Shown here piece after piece: positions 34,489 to 47,515 of a DNA stretch of 64,000 bases (its first letter is position 1; each line of letters opens with the position of its first letter). The notes below the pieces were generated by a model. The model made no database searches. It had not been told where the DNA came from and saw only the letters and a program-made list of their open reading frames with translations. Both the position numbers and the translations under genes were made by a program. The stretch spans positions 72,577,990-72,641,989 of the forward strand of contig CM028384.1 of NCBI GenBank assembly GCA_013146195.2, in the 5' to 3' direction. This DNA is from Codonopsis lanceolata (lineage: Eukaryota > Streptophyta > Magnoliopsida > Asterales > Campanulaceae).

Positions 34489-35681
34489 ATAATGACAAGA
34501 ACTAATTGGGTATAGCTGGGCTCTCGGTGAATCTCGTGGATTCCCCCAAGTTCATAGAGGTAGTCTATCTATCCAACAACATTGTTCTATCTAATGTTAG
34601 TTTCTTGCTTTTTGAGCCTCCCACATACCAAAAAAAAAAGATTTATGTCCCATTGAAAAACAAATTAGATTGGATCTATATGCACTTGTCATATTTGCTT
34701 CGATATTTTGTGATTATACTTGTACAACCGAGATAAACCTATTTAGGTAACTTTTTTAAAATTGATATAAAGATTTTGAATCCCATGGGGGCTTATAAAT
34801 ACTCCTTCATAAACCTTAAACAAAGTGTCAAATCTCTATCAAATCACTTTTTGACTCACACGATATTTTCTTTTACATAAGAATAGTTTCGTGAGGCTAA
34901 GCCTTGACTAAGGTGTTTTTTGTGTTCTTAAATTGTTTGTGAAAAGATCTAATCCATACAATCAAGTTCACATATCCTACGTATTAATCGAACGGCCAAG
35001 GTTGCATCATCACATACCCTTTTACCTTTGTCAAATCATTCCCTCGGCTAACTACTCATGTAATGATGTAAAACACTAAATTCAAAATAATTTCAAATAA
35101 AACAATATTTTCACAAAATTAATAAATAGTAAAAGTAAAAAATTACGGTAAAAAAGTTGGAGATCAATCATCGTATCACATTTCCTAGTCAGCAAAAATT
35201 TAAGAAATATTGTCTACGAGTATTTAAAAGAATTAAATAATAATTTGAATTTGTGCACCAAATATGTTTGGTCCAATGTGACCAAATTTATTTTTTTATC
35301 CGGACTCCATATCAAGTTAAAAATTATATTAATACTATATAAATGTCGTTTAAGTAACCAACATTGAGTTTTATTAGAGTATAAAACTATACGGTTTCGT
35401 TGATCTTCGTGTTGTAAGTAGAGTGTCAAACAAATTAAAATTTGTAACACAGGAGACTTTGATCTTACTCCCTTAACCAAAAAGTTAAGAATTACGGATT
35501 ACCCAAATATATGCTCGACAGATGCATGACACAAAAATAAGTCATCAAATTCCTTTAAATGAGGCTTCACAACAAATGAACTACATTGCCATCTATAAGA
35601 ACGTGGAGAGAAGAAAGATTTTGCAACTTCCCCACAGCTCAACCAAATCTCTCTCTCTCTCTCCCTCGCCTTCCCCCTACA
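34489..35681 (+). other. upstream region of the first CXE18-like gene, nothing else recognised
   Basis: AT-rich, with a CT-rich leader just before the ATG (35646-35664). No convincing TATA box within 100 bp of the start. The ATG-less open frame that extends upstream of 35682 begins with TTG and is not the start. Confidence 0.4.
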
Positions 35682-37049
35682 ATGGCAAGCACTCGTAAAA
35701 CCACCGTACCTCTATCCTTACCTTTGAAAACACGCATCAAGCTTTCCATCATTTCCACCTTTACAGACGCATCTCTTTGCATCAATGGCGCCGTCTTTAA
35801 TCGCCGCATCATCAATTTCTTCAACATCAAGGTTTCCGCTAATCCAAATCCCGTTGAGGGAGTTATATCCGCTGACGTCACCGTAGACCCTTCTCGAAAA
35901 CTCTGGTTCCGTATCTACGTTCCTACAAAATCATCCACCACCAATGATCATATTCATCTCCCCGTCATCGTCTTCTTCCACGGTGGCGGGTTCGTCTACC
36001 TCAGTGCCGACAATTACGTGTACGATGCCTTTTGCCGCCGATTGACATCCAATGTGCCTGCCGTAGTTGTCTCCGTGGATTACCGCCTTGCACCCGAACA
36101 CCGCTATCCAGCTTCTTATGAGGATGGCTTCGATGTCCTTAAATTTCTCGATGAGGATGAGGATATACGCCAATTGTTACCGGGAAATGCTGATCTGTCA
36201 CGTTGTTTCCTTGCAGGAGACAGCGCCGGTGGAAATCTAGCTCACAATGTCGCCGTAAAAGCTTGCCAGTCCAAATTCCGACAACTCAAGGTACGTGACC
36301 ATTTTTTCTGTCATCTTAATTATCCTTTACAGAAAGCAGTTTTCCAAGCTGATTTTTTAAATTTAATTTTAAAGCTGTGGAAAATTAACAGCTTAATAGC
36401 ATTACCGTACATAAGCAATTTGAATTGAATTAAATTCTGGCTGGACGATTGAAGTTAGAGGACTATTGATGTTAAGTAAGAAATAAACAACCTTAATTAG
36501 ATCTAAAGATTATAATTAAACTCGTGAGTTTGAAGAATTCAAAGCAAATAATGATTTTTCAAATAGTTCCGAGTACGTATCATTTACTGAATGTTAGTGG
36601 TAAGATTTTCGTGGTGACTTAATTAGGTAATTGGAGTGGTAGCTATACAACCTTTCTTCGGTGGGGAGGAAAGGACAGAAGCCGAGATAAGACTCAAAAG
36701 GAAGCCATTGGTGTCGATAAAGCGAACGGATTGGATGTGGAGGGCACTTCTACCGCCAAAACAAGGATTGAACCGCGATCACCAGGTTATCAACGTTTCG
36801 GGTCCAAATGTGATTGATATATCGAGGTTGGCGTTCCCTGCGACTTTGGTCGTTATCGCTGGACATGACCCGTTACAAGACTGGCAATGGAGGTACTACC
36901 AGTGGCTCAAGAGGTCCGGTAAGCAAGCTTATTTAGTAGAGTATCCAAACATGTGTCATGCTTTCTATCTTTTCCCCGAAGTTACTGAATCTGGAAAATT
37001 GATCTCCGATGTGGCTCACTTTATTCATAAATGTTTCAACGTTGAATGA
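35682..37049 (+). CDS. CXE18: CXE18-like carboxylesterase, two exons
   Basis: Exons 35682-36290 (203 codons, ending AAG|GTACGT) and 36627-37049 (TGA at 37047), phase 0, giving 343 residues. It is an alpha/beta hydrolase of the plant carboxylesterase (HSL, GID1-like) family. The oxyanion motif HGGGF is at residues 100-104 and GDSAG at 179-183, with nucleophile Ser181. Asp284 (GHDPLQDWQ) and His314 (MCHAF) complete the triad. LPLKTRIKLSIISTFTDA near the start and FFGGEERTEAE in exon 2 are marks of the CXE18 clade (At5g23530 from memory). A catalytic Ser-Asp-His set argues for an esterase rather than a gibberellin receptor; the substrate is unknown. No signal peptide is evident, so probably cytosolic. 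A paralogue lies at 51986-54782 and a fragment at 60751. Confidence 0.9.
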
Positions 37050-37690
37050 TGGTCAGCTCAATAACAAATGCAGGCCATCTTATTAAGGTTCAGTCTCGAG
37101 TATTGCCCTAAATTATATAAATGCTTGAAATTAAGTTGATCCAAATAATATTCTTATATATATCGTTAAAAGCTCTTCCGTAAAGCTCTATATTGCATCA
37201 TTTAAAATTATTACTCATACGTTTTTTTTTTCACTCGAAGGTCATAATAACTGCAAAGATCGAACTCGTCTTAGTTTGCCACAGGCCATGAAGTGGATGA
37301 CTAGATTCCTAGTTCCTCCCGTCCAAATTAATTGTCTATTTTCAAAATTTAATTTCATTATACTAAAGTTGATAACAATCTCACAAATGCAATTATGACA
37401 AAAACTCAGGTAAAACGGTTTTACGGATGTTTTTTTTTTTTTTGTAAAATGCATCCTCTTTACCCTCTACATCCGTGTGTGTTAGTGGATTTAGCTGTGA
37501 GAGAGCGTGACTCTGTTTTACAAATTAAAATCCATAAGATCGTGACGGATCCAGGAATAATGTTCACCGGTGTCCAAAATTTTAAGTATTACATAAAAAA
37601 AAATTACAATTATCTTGTACGCGTTTTCATACGTTGAAAACGCGTAATTACATCATCACTAACATTCATTAACAAGTCTTTTTCGATATA
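37050..37690. other. 3' flank of the CXE18-like gene with a MITE relic
   Basis: 37405-37545 (AAACGGTTTTACGGATGTTT ... ATCCGTGTGTGTTAGTGG) matches 15310-15476. No gene recognised. Confidence 0.5.
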
Positions 37691-37947
37691 CTCCCTCCGT
37701 CCCTAAATAATCGTCTGGGTTGACCCGGCGCACAGTTTAAGAAAAAGTAATTGACTTGATTATTTATATTGGTTTAATGTGTAGTTTCCTTTAATGTCCA
37801 TATATATGTGGCCCATAATTAAAGTAGAGTGAAAAAATAAGGGTAAAGTGGTAAAAGTGATGTTCTAAAAAGGTAAGTTTCAAAGTGGACAATTATTTTT
37901 GGACGGACAAAAAGGAAAGGAGGACGATAATTTAGGGACGGATGGAG
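37691..37947 (+). mobile_element. Stowaway MITE
   Basis: 257 bp, ends CTCCCTCCGTCCCTAAATAA and TTATTTAGGGACGGATGGAG-type inverse (seen as TAATTTAGGGACGGATGGAG), flanked by TA (37689-37690 and 37948-37949). Confidence 0.85.
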
Positions 37948-38501
37948 TAATATAAAAGAGAGTCATTTAAAACCATCGAATACAAGTAATTTATTATATT
38001 AAAGAGATGAAAAACCTTAAATTAACGCTAATTTATTATATTAACATATTCTTAAAACCATCGCATACAAGTCACAAGTAAATTTTCTAAATCAATAAAT
38101 CACACAAACGTAAATGAGATGACTAACAAATAGTTAAACTATTTTTAAAAAAACACAAAACCCCTTAATTTCATATATAAGCTCAAAAAAATCTCAATAA
38201 ACCCAACAAAATAACAAATAATTTTAACTAACAATCAAACTTTATCTTTAAATTACCAAAATTCTCTGATCTATATAAGCTCAACCAAAGTTTCAAAGGC
38301 ACAAAAACTTGTTTTCCTATACAAAATTATCATTCAAATAATATTTAATCAAATCAACAATTTTACATTTTAACCCAAAAACCTAAAATTCAAAAATCCT
38401 AATTTCGGATAAATAGAGTGTGATTTGTGAATTGACTAAAATATATAATAAAATGAAATGAAATCATGATCTATGAAAAACAGAAAACTAGTAAAGTATT
38501 A
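37948..38501. other. AT-rich intergenic DNA, nothing recognised
   Basis: No gene, and no element ends found. Confidence 0.5.
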
Positions 38502-38622
38502 CTTCCTCCGTTCAAATTATTGTCTACCTTTCCTTTTTCGTACGTTTTTAAATAATTGTACTCTTTAAAAACTTTTCCTTTTAGGAAAACATTTTTACCA
38601 CTTTACCCTTACTTTTTCTACC
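38502..38622 (+). mobile_element. Stowaway MITE cut by the gypsy LTR
   Basis: It starts CTTCCTCCGTTCAAATTATTGTC after TA and reads like the first half of the MITE at 37691. It stops where the LTR begins at 38623. Confidence 0.6.
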
Positions 38623-39213
38623 TGATGAGCTCAGCCCAAATCCTGGTCACGAGCTGGGCACATGTCCCCTCACGTGATAGGCACATGGAGGATAGGGACC
38701 AGGAAAAGCATCACCCCGAGCAGAATAACCCGGGGAGAACATTCTACACATCTCCCGAGCAGGAATCACCCTACCGATCTGACTGAGCAGGGAGCAAGGC
38801 TGCTTGAATAAACCAATTATTCATCCAAAGCCTAGCTAACAGATGACTCTCGAGCCCGAGATTTAAGCCAGAACTCCGTCAGTTACGTGGTCAATTCGCA
38901 TTTATGGTCATAAAGGCCTATGATTTATCCATTATAATGATTCAGCTCGGATTTCACTCTCATAAAGGCTATATATACTTTACAATTCTTCATTTTAAAG
39001 GTACGCTCACTTTTATACACCGAAACTCTGTCACTTTGCTTTCTACAAGCTAAAGACTTACTCTCCCGCCTAAGGGGTTTCGCGAGGCCCTACCTTGCAT
39101 TCCTTCTAAGGTTTTCTTCTTTTGACAGGGTTTTCACAAGATCATACCTTTACATAAGCCTAGATATCCTACAAACTGCAAGGAACGACCCAAGACCAAA
39201 TTGTGTAGCATCA
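38623..39213 (+). repeat. 5' LTR of the gypsy element
   Basis: 591 bp with ends TGATGAGC and GTAGCATCA. GGCTATATATACTTTACAA (about 38968) is a TATA candidate. TGGTTCCGTTACCGGGAA (39221-39238) follows as the primer site, the layout seen in Tat-type elements. Confidence 0.7.
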
Positions 39214-39278
39214 GTTTAATTGGTTCCGTTACCGGGAAACGAAAATCTTCAATTCATTTAATCGAAAACTTTATTAGC

Positions 39279-40636
39279 ATGGCTAAGAACGGTAAGGGAC
39301 ATGTTGGAACAAGTGGAAATATTGGTGGGGATGTGTCTGTGCACCAAGGAGATTGGCCACCTATCAATAACCGACCCGAAGGGGTTCCCCAGCCTGATCA
39401 GCTTCCAAAGAATGAGCTTCCTCCCATAGGCAGGGTAATGACCCGATCCCAGGCAGCAGCTCAACATGCACCAATAGGTGAGGATGGTTTCATCCCAGTG
39501 AATGATCCACCTCAGTCCGATTTGAGAAATCAGTTACAACAACAAAGAGCCAATTCGATTGGATTACGTGATCAACTGAATCAACGTCCAAAGGCTGCTC
39601 AACTTAATCCAGTGGCAGAACCTGTCCCGCTAAATGAGCAAGCACAGGCTCAGACTCTTCGCAATCAGGCTCAATATTTGAACATGACGTTCATACTGAA
39701 CCAACAATTGGCCGCATTGGGCCAGCCACCAGTTCCCATAGAGGAAAAGTTAATTTCAGTCGTGCCCGCAGTAAGTGTTCCACAAATGGTGGAAATGGTG
39801 CCTAGTGTTGGCGGCCATGCCCCACACAGACCCCCTTCAGCTATCGATCAAGCACAAGCTCAAAATCGAACAGAAAGTGGTGGCAGCCACAATCAAGGTA
39901 CACATGTGGTTGAATCCACGAGGAAAGGCGAGGAAAGGCATGGACGAGATAGACGCCGTGCCTGAGAGCCCAGTATGGTTGCTGAGTCACAGCCGGCCAA
40001 CAGACGGAACCGAAAAGATGAGCATGAACGCTCCTATCACTCTCGGTCTCATTACTCTCATCGATTTCGTTGGACATCACCTCGTCGTGAGCATGACAGA
40101 CGAGCAGATCACCATGAGGCCCTTAAACCGCCAAGGGTTCCCTAGCAGATTATAGCACAACCCGTTGAGGCCCCTTTGGCTACTGTAACTCAGCCTGTGG
40201 TGATCCTTGCGGCACCATTACTAGCACAACCTCAGACAATGGCTGAGGTTTTGGCAATAGTGCAGGCAAGGATGGATGGATGGAAGGCTGGTCACTGACC
40301 TGATGAGACATTTCGGTCAACAGACGGTAGTCCTTTTGCGACCTGGATCGAAAACACACCTCCAGCTCAGGGGGCTGTCTTTCCAAATTTCGACAAGTAC
40401 TCGGGAAAAACCCGGGCAGGAAATTGGTTATGCTCGTTTGAGGCACAGGTCGGCCTGGTAACTACCAATGAAGCCTTGAAAATGAAGGCATTTGCAGGGG
40501 CTATTCAGGGTAAAGCCCATAACTGGTTGGGACGTTTCCCGAGAGGATCTATAATAGCATGGAAGGATTTGAGGGAAAAGTTTTTAGCAGAGTTTGATTT
40601 CGCCGGGCCTCTTCCAAAAAGTTGTTTCAATCTCTG
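39279..40636 (+). pseudogene. gypsy gag, interrupted
   Basis: It starts MAKNGKGHVGTSGNIGG (39279) and contains GRVMTRSQAAAQ. After frameshifts it resumes with FPNFDKYSGKTRAGNWLCSF-like text and AFAGAIQGKAHNWLGRFPRG and WKDLREKFLAEFDFA, the retrotransposon gag core. It is cut at 40636 by a solo LTR and resumes at 42019 with QGVDESSHSYVERFTKVLEQ. Several stops show that it is not functional. Confidence 0.8.
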
Positions 40637-42013
40637 TGATGGGAATCCAAAAGTGTAATAAATTTAGTTGGTTTTATGCTTATTTTAGAACAAAACATTA
40701 CACTTTTGGTTGGTTTTGTGTTGATTATGATGTAGGATCACAGGAAGCTGTAAAGGAGGAAAATCTTTGGATTCGGGCAAAAGGAAAATTCGGAAGGTCA
40801 CATGCCCATGTGATGTCAACGATTCGAAGCTTTGGGACCGATTCTTCTGGACTGGTAGAAAATTAGACAATGCAGTTATTATTGTCTAAATTCAGTTTAT
40901 GTACTAAATCAAAACATTAATGTGCAAGTAGTGGGTGGTTTTGATAAGTTAGTGGTAGTTTTAAAACTACCAAATAGTGGAGTTAGTGGGGAGAGATAAT
41001 GTTATTTATGGATGTGTTCTCTGATGAGTGGGGGATCGGCCAGAGGGTGTGAGATTTTTCATGCAGTAAGTGTGGAGAAAAGAAAACAGTGTGAAACAAT
41101 TTGAGGAAGAGTGGTGATCAACTTGTAATTTCTTTAGGAGTTCTTAATCTGCTGGAAACAACACATTTTCTTAATTTTCTGTAAGTGTTTTTATTAATTA
41201 TGTTTATTAGCTAAGTAACCTTTTCCAGTCAATGGGAGATTGAGTCTCTTCCCCTTTATTTCCGTGAGATCTAATTGATCTAACTCTTGTGTGGTTTTAA
41301 ATATTTATTTGTACTCCGAGTTACACGTAGGATGATTATTGTACTTAATTAATGTTTAATGGCCAGAATGTTAATTAATATAATAATCTAAAGCTAGTTA
41401 ACGCCGTTGATCCGTAATTGTCCTCGGATTTAACGAAGTGGCAAGTAGTACACCGTTTAGGCATCACAAGCATAATCGGGCCGTACTGCAGTGCGAATAA
41501 TCGTTGTTACATGATATTGCTTCAATACACATGGCTTTGAATCGGGTCTCTCGCATCTTAAAGCAACCGAGTTATTAAATCTTCGGCGTCTCGGGGGTTG
41601 TAACTCGGTTAGACAATTAACGGCGTCTCTTAATTATCAATTCGGTAAGGAGAGATTGAGTGTTGGGCGTTAAATCGACGCTTTTAACCGGTTTATTTAA
41701 AATTACATAAGACATTTTTGCATCAATGACCGGAAATAAAGGACGAGATGAAATTGACTCATTGGCTGGGACTTAAATTTTATTGAGTTAAAGTAATTGT
41801 TAATTTGTTAGCCTAATTAAAGTTGCTTATTTTTAGCTTACTTGTCGTTAAAGTTATTTTCTAGCTTAAATTAAAGTCCAAAATTGTGTTCTATCATTTC
41901 GATAAAATTCTAAAAGAAATAAATTCAACGTTCCCTGCGGATACGATCCCGACTTACCTTATACTCGTTATTAGGAAGAAGGTGAATTAATTTTGACGAT
42001 TTGACATTCGTCA
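40637..42013 (+). mobile_element. solo LTR (1377 bp) inserted in the gypsy gag
   Basis: TGATGGGAATCC ... GACATTCGTCA, ends TG...CA, with a perfect duplication CTCTG (40632-40636 and 42014-42018). Excising it rejoins the gag reading across the site. Near its end, ACGTTCCCTGCGGATACGAT resembles the region just before the 3' end of large gypsy LTRs. No retrotransposon genes are inside. Confidence 0.8.
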
Positions 42014-43900
42014 CTCTGTAAGGTGGTCCAGGGAGTTGATGAATCTTCTCACAGTTATGTGGAGCGATTCACAAAGGTGCTCGAGCAGGTCACGGACATG
42101 ACCGAATGGGAGGTCACACTTTGTTTTTTGAATAACATGCGAAGTGGGGGCCTAAAACAGGAGTTGGTAATGCATCCACCAGTAACTCAAGGTGAGATGC
42201 TTGCTCGGGCTCAGTTATTTAGATAAACGGAGGTCGATTGGAAAGGAAAAGGTAAGGAGAGAGCAGAAAGTAGCTCGGCGGCAACAGTAGCTCCTAGCTC
42301 AGGAAACAACAATAATTTTCGGAGAGATCGAAACAGGACTTCTGATTCAGCTCAACGATTTAGAGAGCAACATTTTACTCCCCTGAACACTTCAAAGGAG
42401 GAAATCATGATGCAGATCCAGAATGATCTTCATGCTCCCTACCCCATGAATTAAGACACAGCCCAATATCGGGATAACACAAAATTTTGTTCTTATCACA
42501 ATGATGTGGGGCATGTCACAGATGAATGTTTCATCTTTAAAAAGGAAATCCAACGCTTGATCACTCAAGGACGTCTTGACATATTCAAGCAAGGAAATAA
42601 CAATGGGAATAATCGTCGTGACCCTCCTGCTCAGGGAGGAAACGGAGGAAACTGAGGAAATGTCCCTCAAGTACATGGAGTTGTCGACGTCATTCTCGAG
42701 GAAGAACCCAACTCAACTCAATTGGGAAAGCACATCTACTCGCTGTCAAAGGTGATGAGCACGCCACGAGTGACTCGGTTTGGCGAGTAGACTATTCACT
42801 TCACTCGCAATGAATTAGCAAGTACAACGTTAACTTCTGAGCAGTCTTTGGTTATATCAGCTTTAATTAACAATTGGCAGGTGCATCGAGTGCTTGTTGA
42901 CACAGGAGCATGTCGCGACAATTGTTTCAAGGAAATCGGTCTCACCGATGCTCGCTTGAAACCTTACTTGGGAACTTTGAAAGGATTCACGAACCACAAG
43001 GTCGGCATCAAAGGCACAGTCAACCTAGAAGTCTACATAGGTGATGGGGAACATAGGCTGGAAGTCATTACCTTCCTCGTCATCGACCTAAATTCGCCAT
43101 ACAACGCCATCATGGGCATTCCTTCCATGGCTCGCTTCCAAATGGTCGCCTCAATACCCCACCAGCGAGCAAAGTTTTATATTGACAGTGGCATTGGGAT
43201 TCTTCACAACCAACCTCGAGCAATGTAGGAGTATGTTCGGGATACACAGAAAAAGAAACTAAAAATTGTCTGCTCTACTCCCAGTGAAGAAATCACTATT
43301 CCAGAAAAGGTCCCTGTCAGTATAATAGTAATTACAGAGAGAAAGTGCTCGCAACCACAAGATATGGAGATTGATGAGCCTAGTGGTGAGCAAGAAAAGT
43401 CAGTTGAGAAATGCCAAGGCCTGCTCATCGAAAGCGAGCTGGGGATGAGAAAATTGAAATGGACACACTGCAAGTTCGCGAGGAGCCAGAATTTCGAGCT
43501 GGAAATGAGCTTGAAGAAATCGTCATCAATCCTGCTCATCCAGAGCAGAAGATCAAAATTGGGACAACATTTTCCCCGGAGGAGCGGACACGGTTGATCG
43601 AGCAGTTAAAAAAGAGCTTCGATGTATTTGCTTGGACTGTGGAGGATATGAGGGGAGTAAGTGAGGAGGTGGCCCTTCATCGACTCAGCGTAGATCCTAC
43701 ATACCAACCAATTCATCAACGTCCTCGGCAATTCTCCTCGAAGAAAAATAAGGCAATTAAAGAGGAAGTGGAGAAGTTGTTAAAATTCGACATCATCGAA
43801 GAAATTCATTACCCGTCTTGGCTTGCCAATGTAGTAATGGTGCAGAAGAGCAATGACAAATGGAGGATGTGTGTTGATTTCACAGAACTCAATAAAGCCT
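42014..43900 (+). pseudogene. gypsy gag end, protease and start of reverse transcriptase
   Basis: A zinc-knuckle-like CSYHNDVGHVTDECF-type stretch lies at about 42488-42534. The protease core is HRVLVDTGACRDNCF (42886-42930). The RT start is marked by FDVFAWTVEDMRGV, YQPIHQRPRQFSSKKNKAI, IEEIHYPSWLANVVMVQKSN and KWRMCVDFTELNKA. This order and wording fit the Tat lineage (Ogre/Retand-like). The frame is broken by several stops, and the YXDD-bearing half of RT, RNase H and integrase are missing. Confidence 0.8.
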
Positions 43901-44160
43901 CACTACAACAAAACAAGGTTCTTACAACGTTTAATACACAACGTTTTTGGCAAAACGTTATCTTAGGATCTTTTTCACAAAGTTTTTATTGAAAACGTTG
44001 TCTATTTACTGTATTTACAACGTTTATTTGATAAGCGTTGTCTTAACTACAACGTTTTCCACTTAACCGTGCCTTAGCGATGCTAGTTCACAACGTTTTT
44101 GTTAAAAACATTGTATTTGCTCAATTACAACGTTTGTAAAAAAATGTTGTGGTTGTGCGA
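43901..44160 (+). mobile_element. CACTA-transposon terminus with subterminal repeats
   Basis: It begins CACTACAACAAAACAAGG exactly where the gypsy RT stops. At least eight copies of the ACAACGTTT word follow, in both orientations, typical of CACTA (En/Spm) subterminal regions. The opposite terminus was not found. Confidence 0.75.
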
Positions 44161-44696
44161 CTCAGCCAAAAAAATGGGCGGGACTACGCGGTCTAATTTC
44201 CCCCACCCAAAAAAAATGAAGTAAATTAAAAGTATACTACAGGTCTCTCTTTCCTCCTCCGCTCTCACACTCTCAACTCAGCCTCTCCGTTCTCTCTCGC
44301 TACTCCAGCCTCCGCCAAGTTCTCCTCAATCGTTCCCAAGGAACCTTAGGAATTGTTCAATTTTACCCTAATCTAAACTAAACCTAATTGTTCCCAATTG
44401 AACCCAACCCGAAAAGAACCCTAATTCCCCATTCGCATTTGCCAAAGAGGCAAAGAGACGACAACAGACGTAGCTTCCTGAATCCCGCTTCTGCTTCTCA
44501 CCGTCGCCATCGCTGTCTCCTCCACTCTCTGTTGCCGTCTCTGTTGCCAAATTTCATCTTCACCATCTCTTTTTTCTGGATTGTAATTCGGTAATTCCAA
44601 TATTTAAGGTACTAATTCATTTTTCTTGTGGCTTTAATTATCATGTTTGTTTGTTAATTTGCTTTGTGAAGTGAGGATGTTGTTTCCCATGTTTTT
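44161..44696 (+). other. probable CACTA interior: leader-like C/T-rich sequence
   Basis: 44250-44600 looks like a plant 5' UTR or first exon (CTCTCTTTCCTCC, many TCTCC words), but no protein is recognisable. Its position behind a CACTA end suggests transposon promoter and leader. Confidence 0.35.
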
Positions 44697-45321
44697 GAAA
44701 TAATCATGCCATTCTATGGGAGGGTCTTGTCTTGGTAGAAAAGGTAAATGGGAAGCCTTGGGCAGGTGTGGGCCATCCCGAAGTGGTCTGCAAGCAGGTG
44801 GAATATTATTAACTAAGTTTTAATCTTCTATAATATGAAACCAAAGTGTAGTTTGGGTTCAATTATATACTGTACAAACTAAAAACATGTTGTTCACTTT
44901 CTCACCCCTATCAGTTTTCCATAATTATTATCTGAGGCAGAGATAGACAATGGTTCACATCAGTTTGTTCCTTAATTCTTTTATTGATGCAAATGATGAA
45001 AATAATTAATCAAAAAATGTGAAATAATCATGCCATTCTGTGGGAGGGTCTTGCCTTGGTAGAAAAGGTTAATGGGAAGCCTTAGGCAGTTGTAGGCCAT
45101 CCCGAAGTGGTCTGTAAGCAGGTGGAGTATTATTAACTAAGTTTTAATCTTCTATAGTATGAAATCAGAAAGCAGTTTGGGTTCAATTATATACCGTACA
45201 AACTACAAACATGTTTTATGTTCACTTTCTCATCCCTATCAGTTTTCCATAATTATTATCAGAGGCAGAGATGGACAATGGTTCACATCAGTTTGTTCCT
45301 TAATTCTTTTATTGATGCAAA
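44697..45321 (+). repeat. tandem duplication, 324-bp period
   Basis: GAAATAATCATGCCATTCT starts at 44697 and again at 45021. The two units stay similar throughout (GGGAGGGTCTTG, CATCCCGAAGTGGTCTG, GGCAGAGATGGACAATGG), with scattered differences. Confidence 0.85.
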
Positions 45322-47515
45322 ATTTCAAGAATCAGGTTAATACAAAATTACAAATCAAGTCATCTACTTATAATTCAATTGAGCCTACTTGTTGTTTGAA
45401 TTAATATTCGAGCAGCTTATTTGTTGTTTGAATCAACCTACTTGGTGTTTGAATTAATATTCGAGCAGCCTTTTTCTTGGACAGATTATTTATAAATCAA
45501 ACTAGATCTTCGTGCCCGTACCTATGGCACGGTATTTCAATTGAAACGATAGTGCCTAAATAGAAGGTGCTTAGATCTTCCTATCTGTGCCTATATTTGA
45601 TTTTAAAAAATGTTACAGTTGAGGGGCGCTATTCGAACTCGACTCATAGTTGAAAGAGGTTATTTGTAAGGAGTTATATGTAACTAACTCATGACCGTTG
45701 GATCTTATGACTGAAATCAATCCCCACTGCCAGACAGCCTAAGTTAATCAACTGAGATTAATGTTTTAGAAGTGATGATTGTTCAAAAGATTAATAATCG
45801 CAAGGTGTGACTTTATAATATGGAGAGAAAACATAGGGAAAAGAAAAATGGATGATTGTTCATAATATTAATTGTATGGGGTAACTTTGTAATAAGGAGA
45901 GAACAAATAGGGAGTTAGAAATGGATAACTACTCTCACACATGTGAATGTGAGGGTGAATCCCAACCGTTAAATCTTTTAAGATAATTTAATCTCAACCT
46001 CTAAATAGCTTTATTCAATTGCACATGTGTGAGTATGAGTTGAAGTCGTGGTGTTAAAAGCTAAAATTAGGAGAGTTTGGACAGCTTGGTGTTGTTTTGG
46101 AGTGAGGTCGGTCAGCTTGTGTTTTCAAGCAGATTCTCACGTATCAGTTCAACTTACAACATAAGCCAAGCTAGTTTTCAAGCTTTAGTCAACCTATTTC
46201 AAGGTTATGCCTGATGTCCCAGGAGTCATATAACTAGTACACACCAACTTGCATCCAAATTATGATAACACCCCCTCTCTTTCTCTATAGCTCACAGATT
46301 CACACATGTAGGTGTATTTATATTTGTAAATGTATAGGCATCCTATCTAATCTCTACTTGAGCAAGACTATGTACAATAGAACCAAGAAAATTTTGATCG
46401 TTCATGCTTGACTGGTTCACCAAAGTGTCCACTACCAACTAAACTTCCAAGAATATAACTAGAAAGAGAGTTGGTGTTCCTATCTTCAAAAATCATCACA
46501 ATTCCATGTGCATTACTCGCAGAGCAGGTGAAAGTTATGTCACAATTACCGAGTCCATATTGATTTAATGATATGAACTAAGAGACATCATATACTCCTC
46601 AATTCCCTATAAAGGAGTCCCACTTTTAAATTAGATTGCAAAGCACACAAAGTTCTAACTTTACATGAAATCCTAACTGTTCATCTATGACATAGACAAG
46701 TGGCTAAAATCATAGTGCCGACTCCTGATTTGGCTAGCACTGTATCAGCTACCAATCGAATGACATCTTGGTGCTGCGAAAAATTGAAGTTTGAAACCAC
46801 ATTAATGGAATCCAGCACTGGGGTCATTTTGAGTAACCATTTGAATATGAACTCTCTCAGAATTTGACTTTATCGTAGCATGCATTGAACCCGTTTTCTG
46901 GACATGCCCTTGAATTGGGCTGAACATATCATCCGACCCGATGAAGCTTTCCTCAATCCCTTGCTGGTGATTGCTACATGGGCTCCATCCCAAACCATCC
47001 ATGAATCTTTAGCTCAACTAGTTATTTCTGGCATGTTTGAAACCAAGTGATATTTCATACATAGAAAGGGGAATGGTGAAACCAAGCTAGCAAGAGGAAC
47101 TGAAAGAGTAGTGAGATACGTACCGAATAATATTGGTGTGTGAGTATTTGTGTTAAGTGGGGAAAGGTGTAGCCTGCGGCCTGCAGCCTTCAATTTTGGT
47201 GGCTTAATATACCATGCGCTCTGTAATGTTTCAGGTTAGAGTGAGAGCATGTTTAGCAGAAAGTAGAAACTCCATTTTTTTCTTTTTTAATTATTAATTA
47301 AATTAAAAAAAAGCTTCCTTTTTAATCATAGTTTTAATCATTACCATTCTTTTCAACTTTTGAGCTTGACAAAGTAATAACATTTGAATTGTAGCACTTG
47401 GTGAAGTGATTTGATGACTCATGATTGCCACAAATCATGCCCTTCTTGATTAATAATTGCATATATTTATTTTTAATAAACAATTGGCAGTACAAAGGAA
47501 TTTTACTTTAAGCAG

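Larger units (their letters stand above)
38623..43900 (+). mobile_element. decayed Ty3/gypsy retrotransposon, Tat type, 5' part
   Basis: LTR 38623-39213, primer site, gag and partial pol on the plus strand. It is interrupted by a solo LTR (40637-42013) and ends abruptly in the reverse transcriptase at a CACTA terminus (43901). No 3' LTR was found in the window. Confidence 0.8.

Noticed and set aside
35586..35681. N-terminal extension of the CXE18-like protein (starting MPSIRTW)
   Set aside because: The frame begins with TTG, not ATG, and the extension has no counterpart in the paralogue at 51986, whose ATG aligns with 35682.
40594..40866. 90-codon frame spanning gag and downstream sequence
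   Set aside because: It crosses the insertion boundary of the solo LTR at 40637, so it is an artefact of the join.
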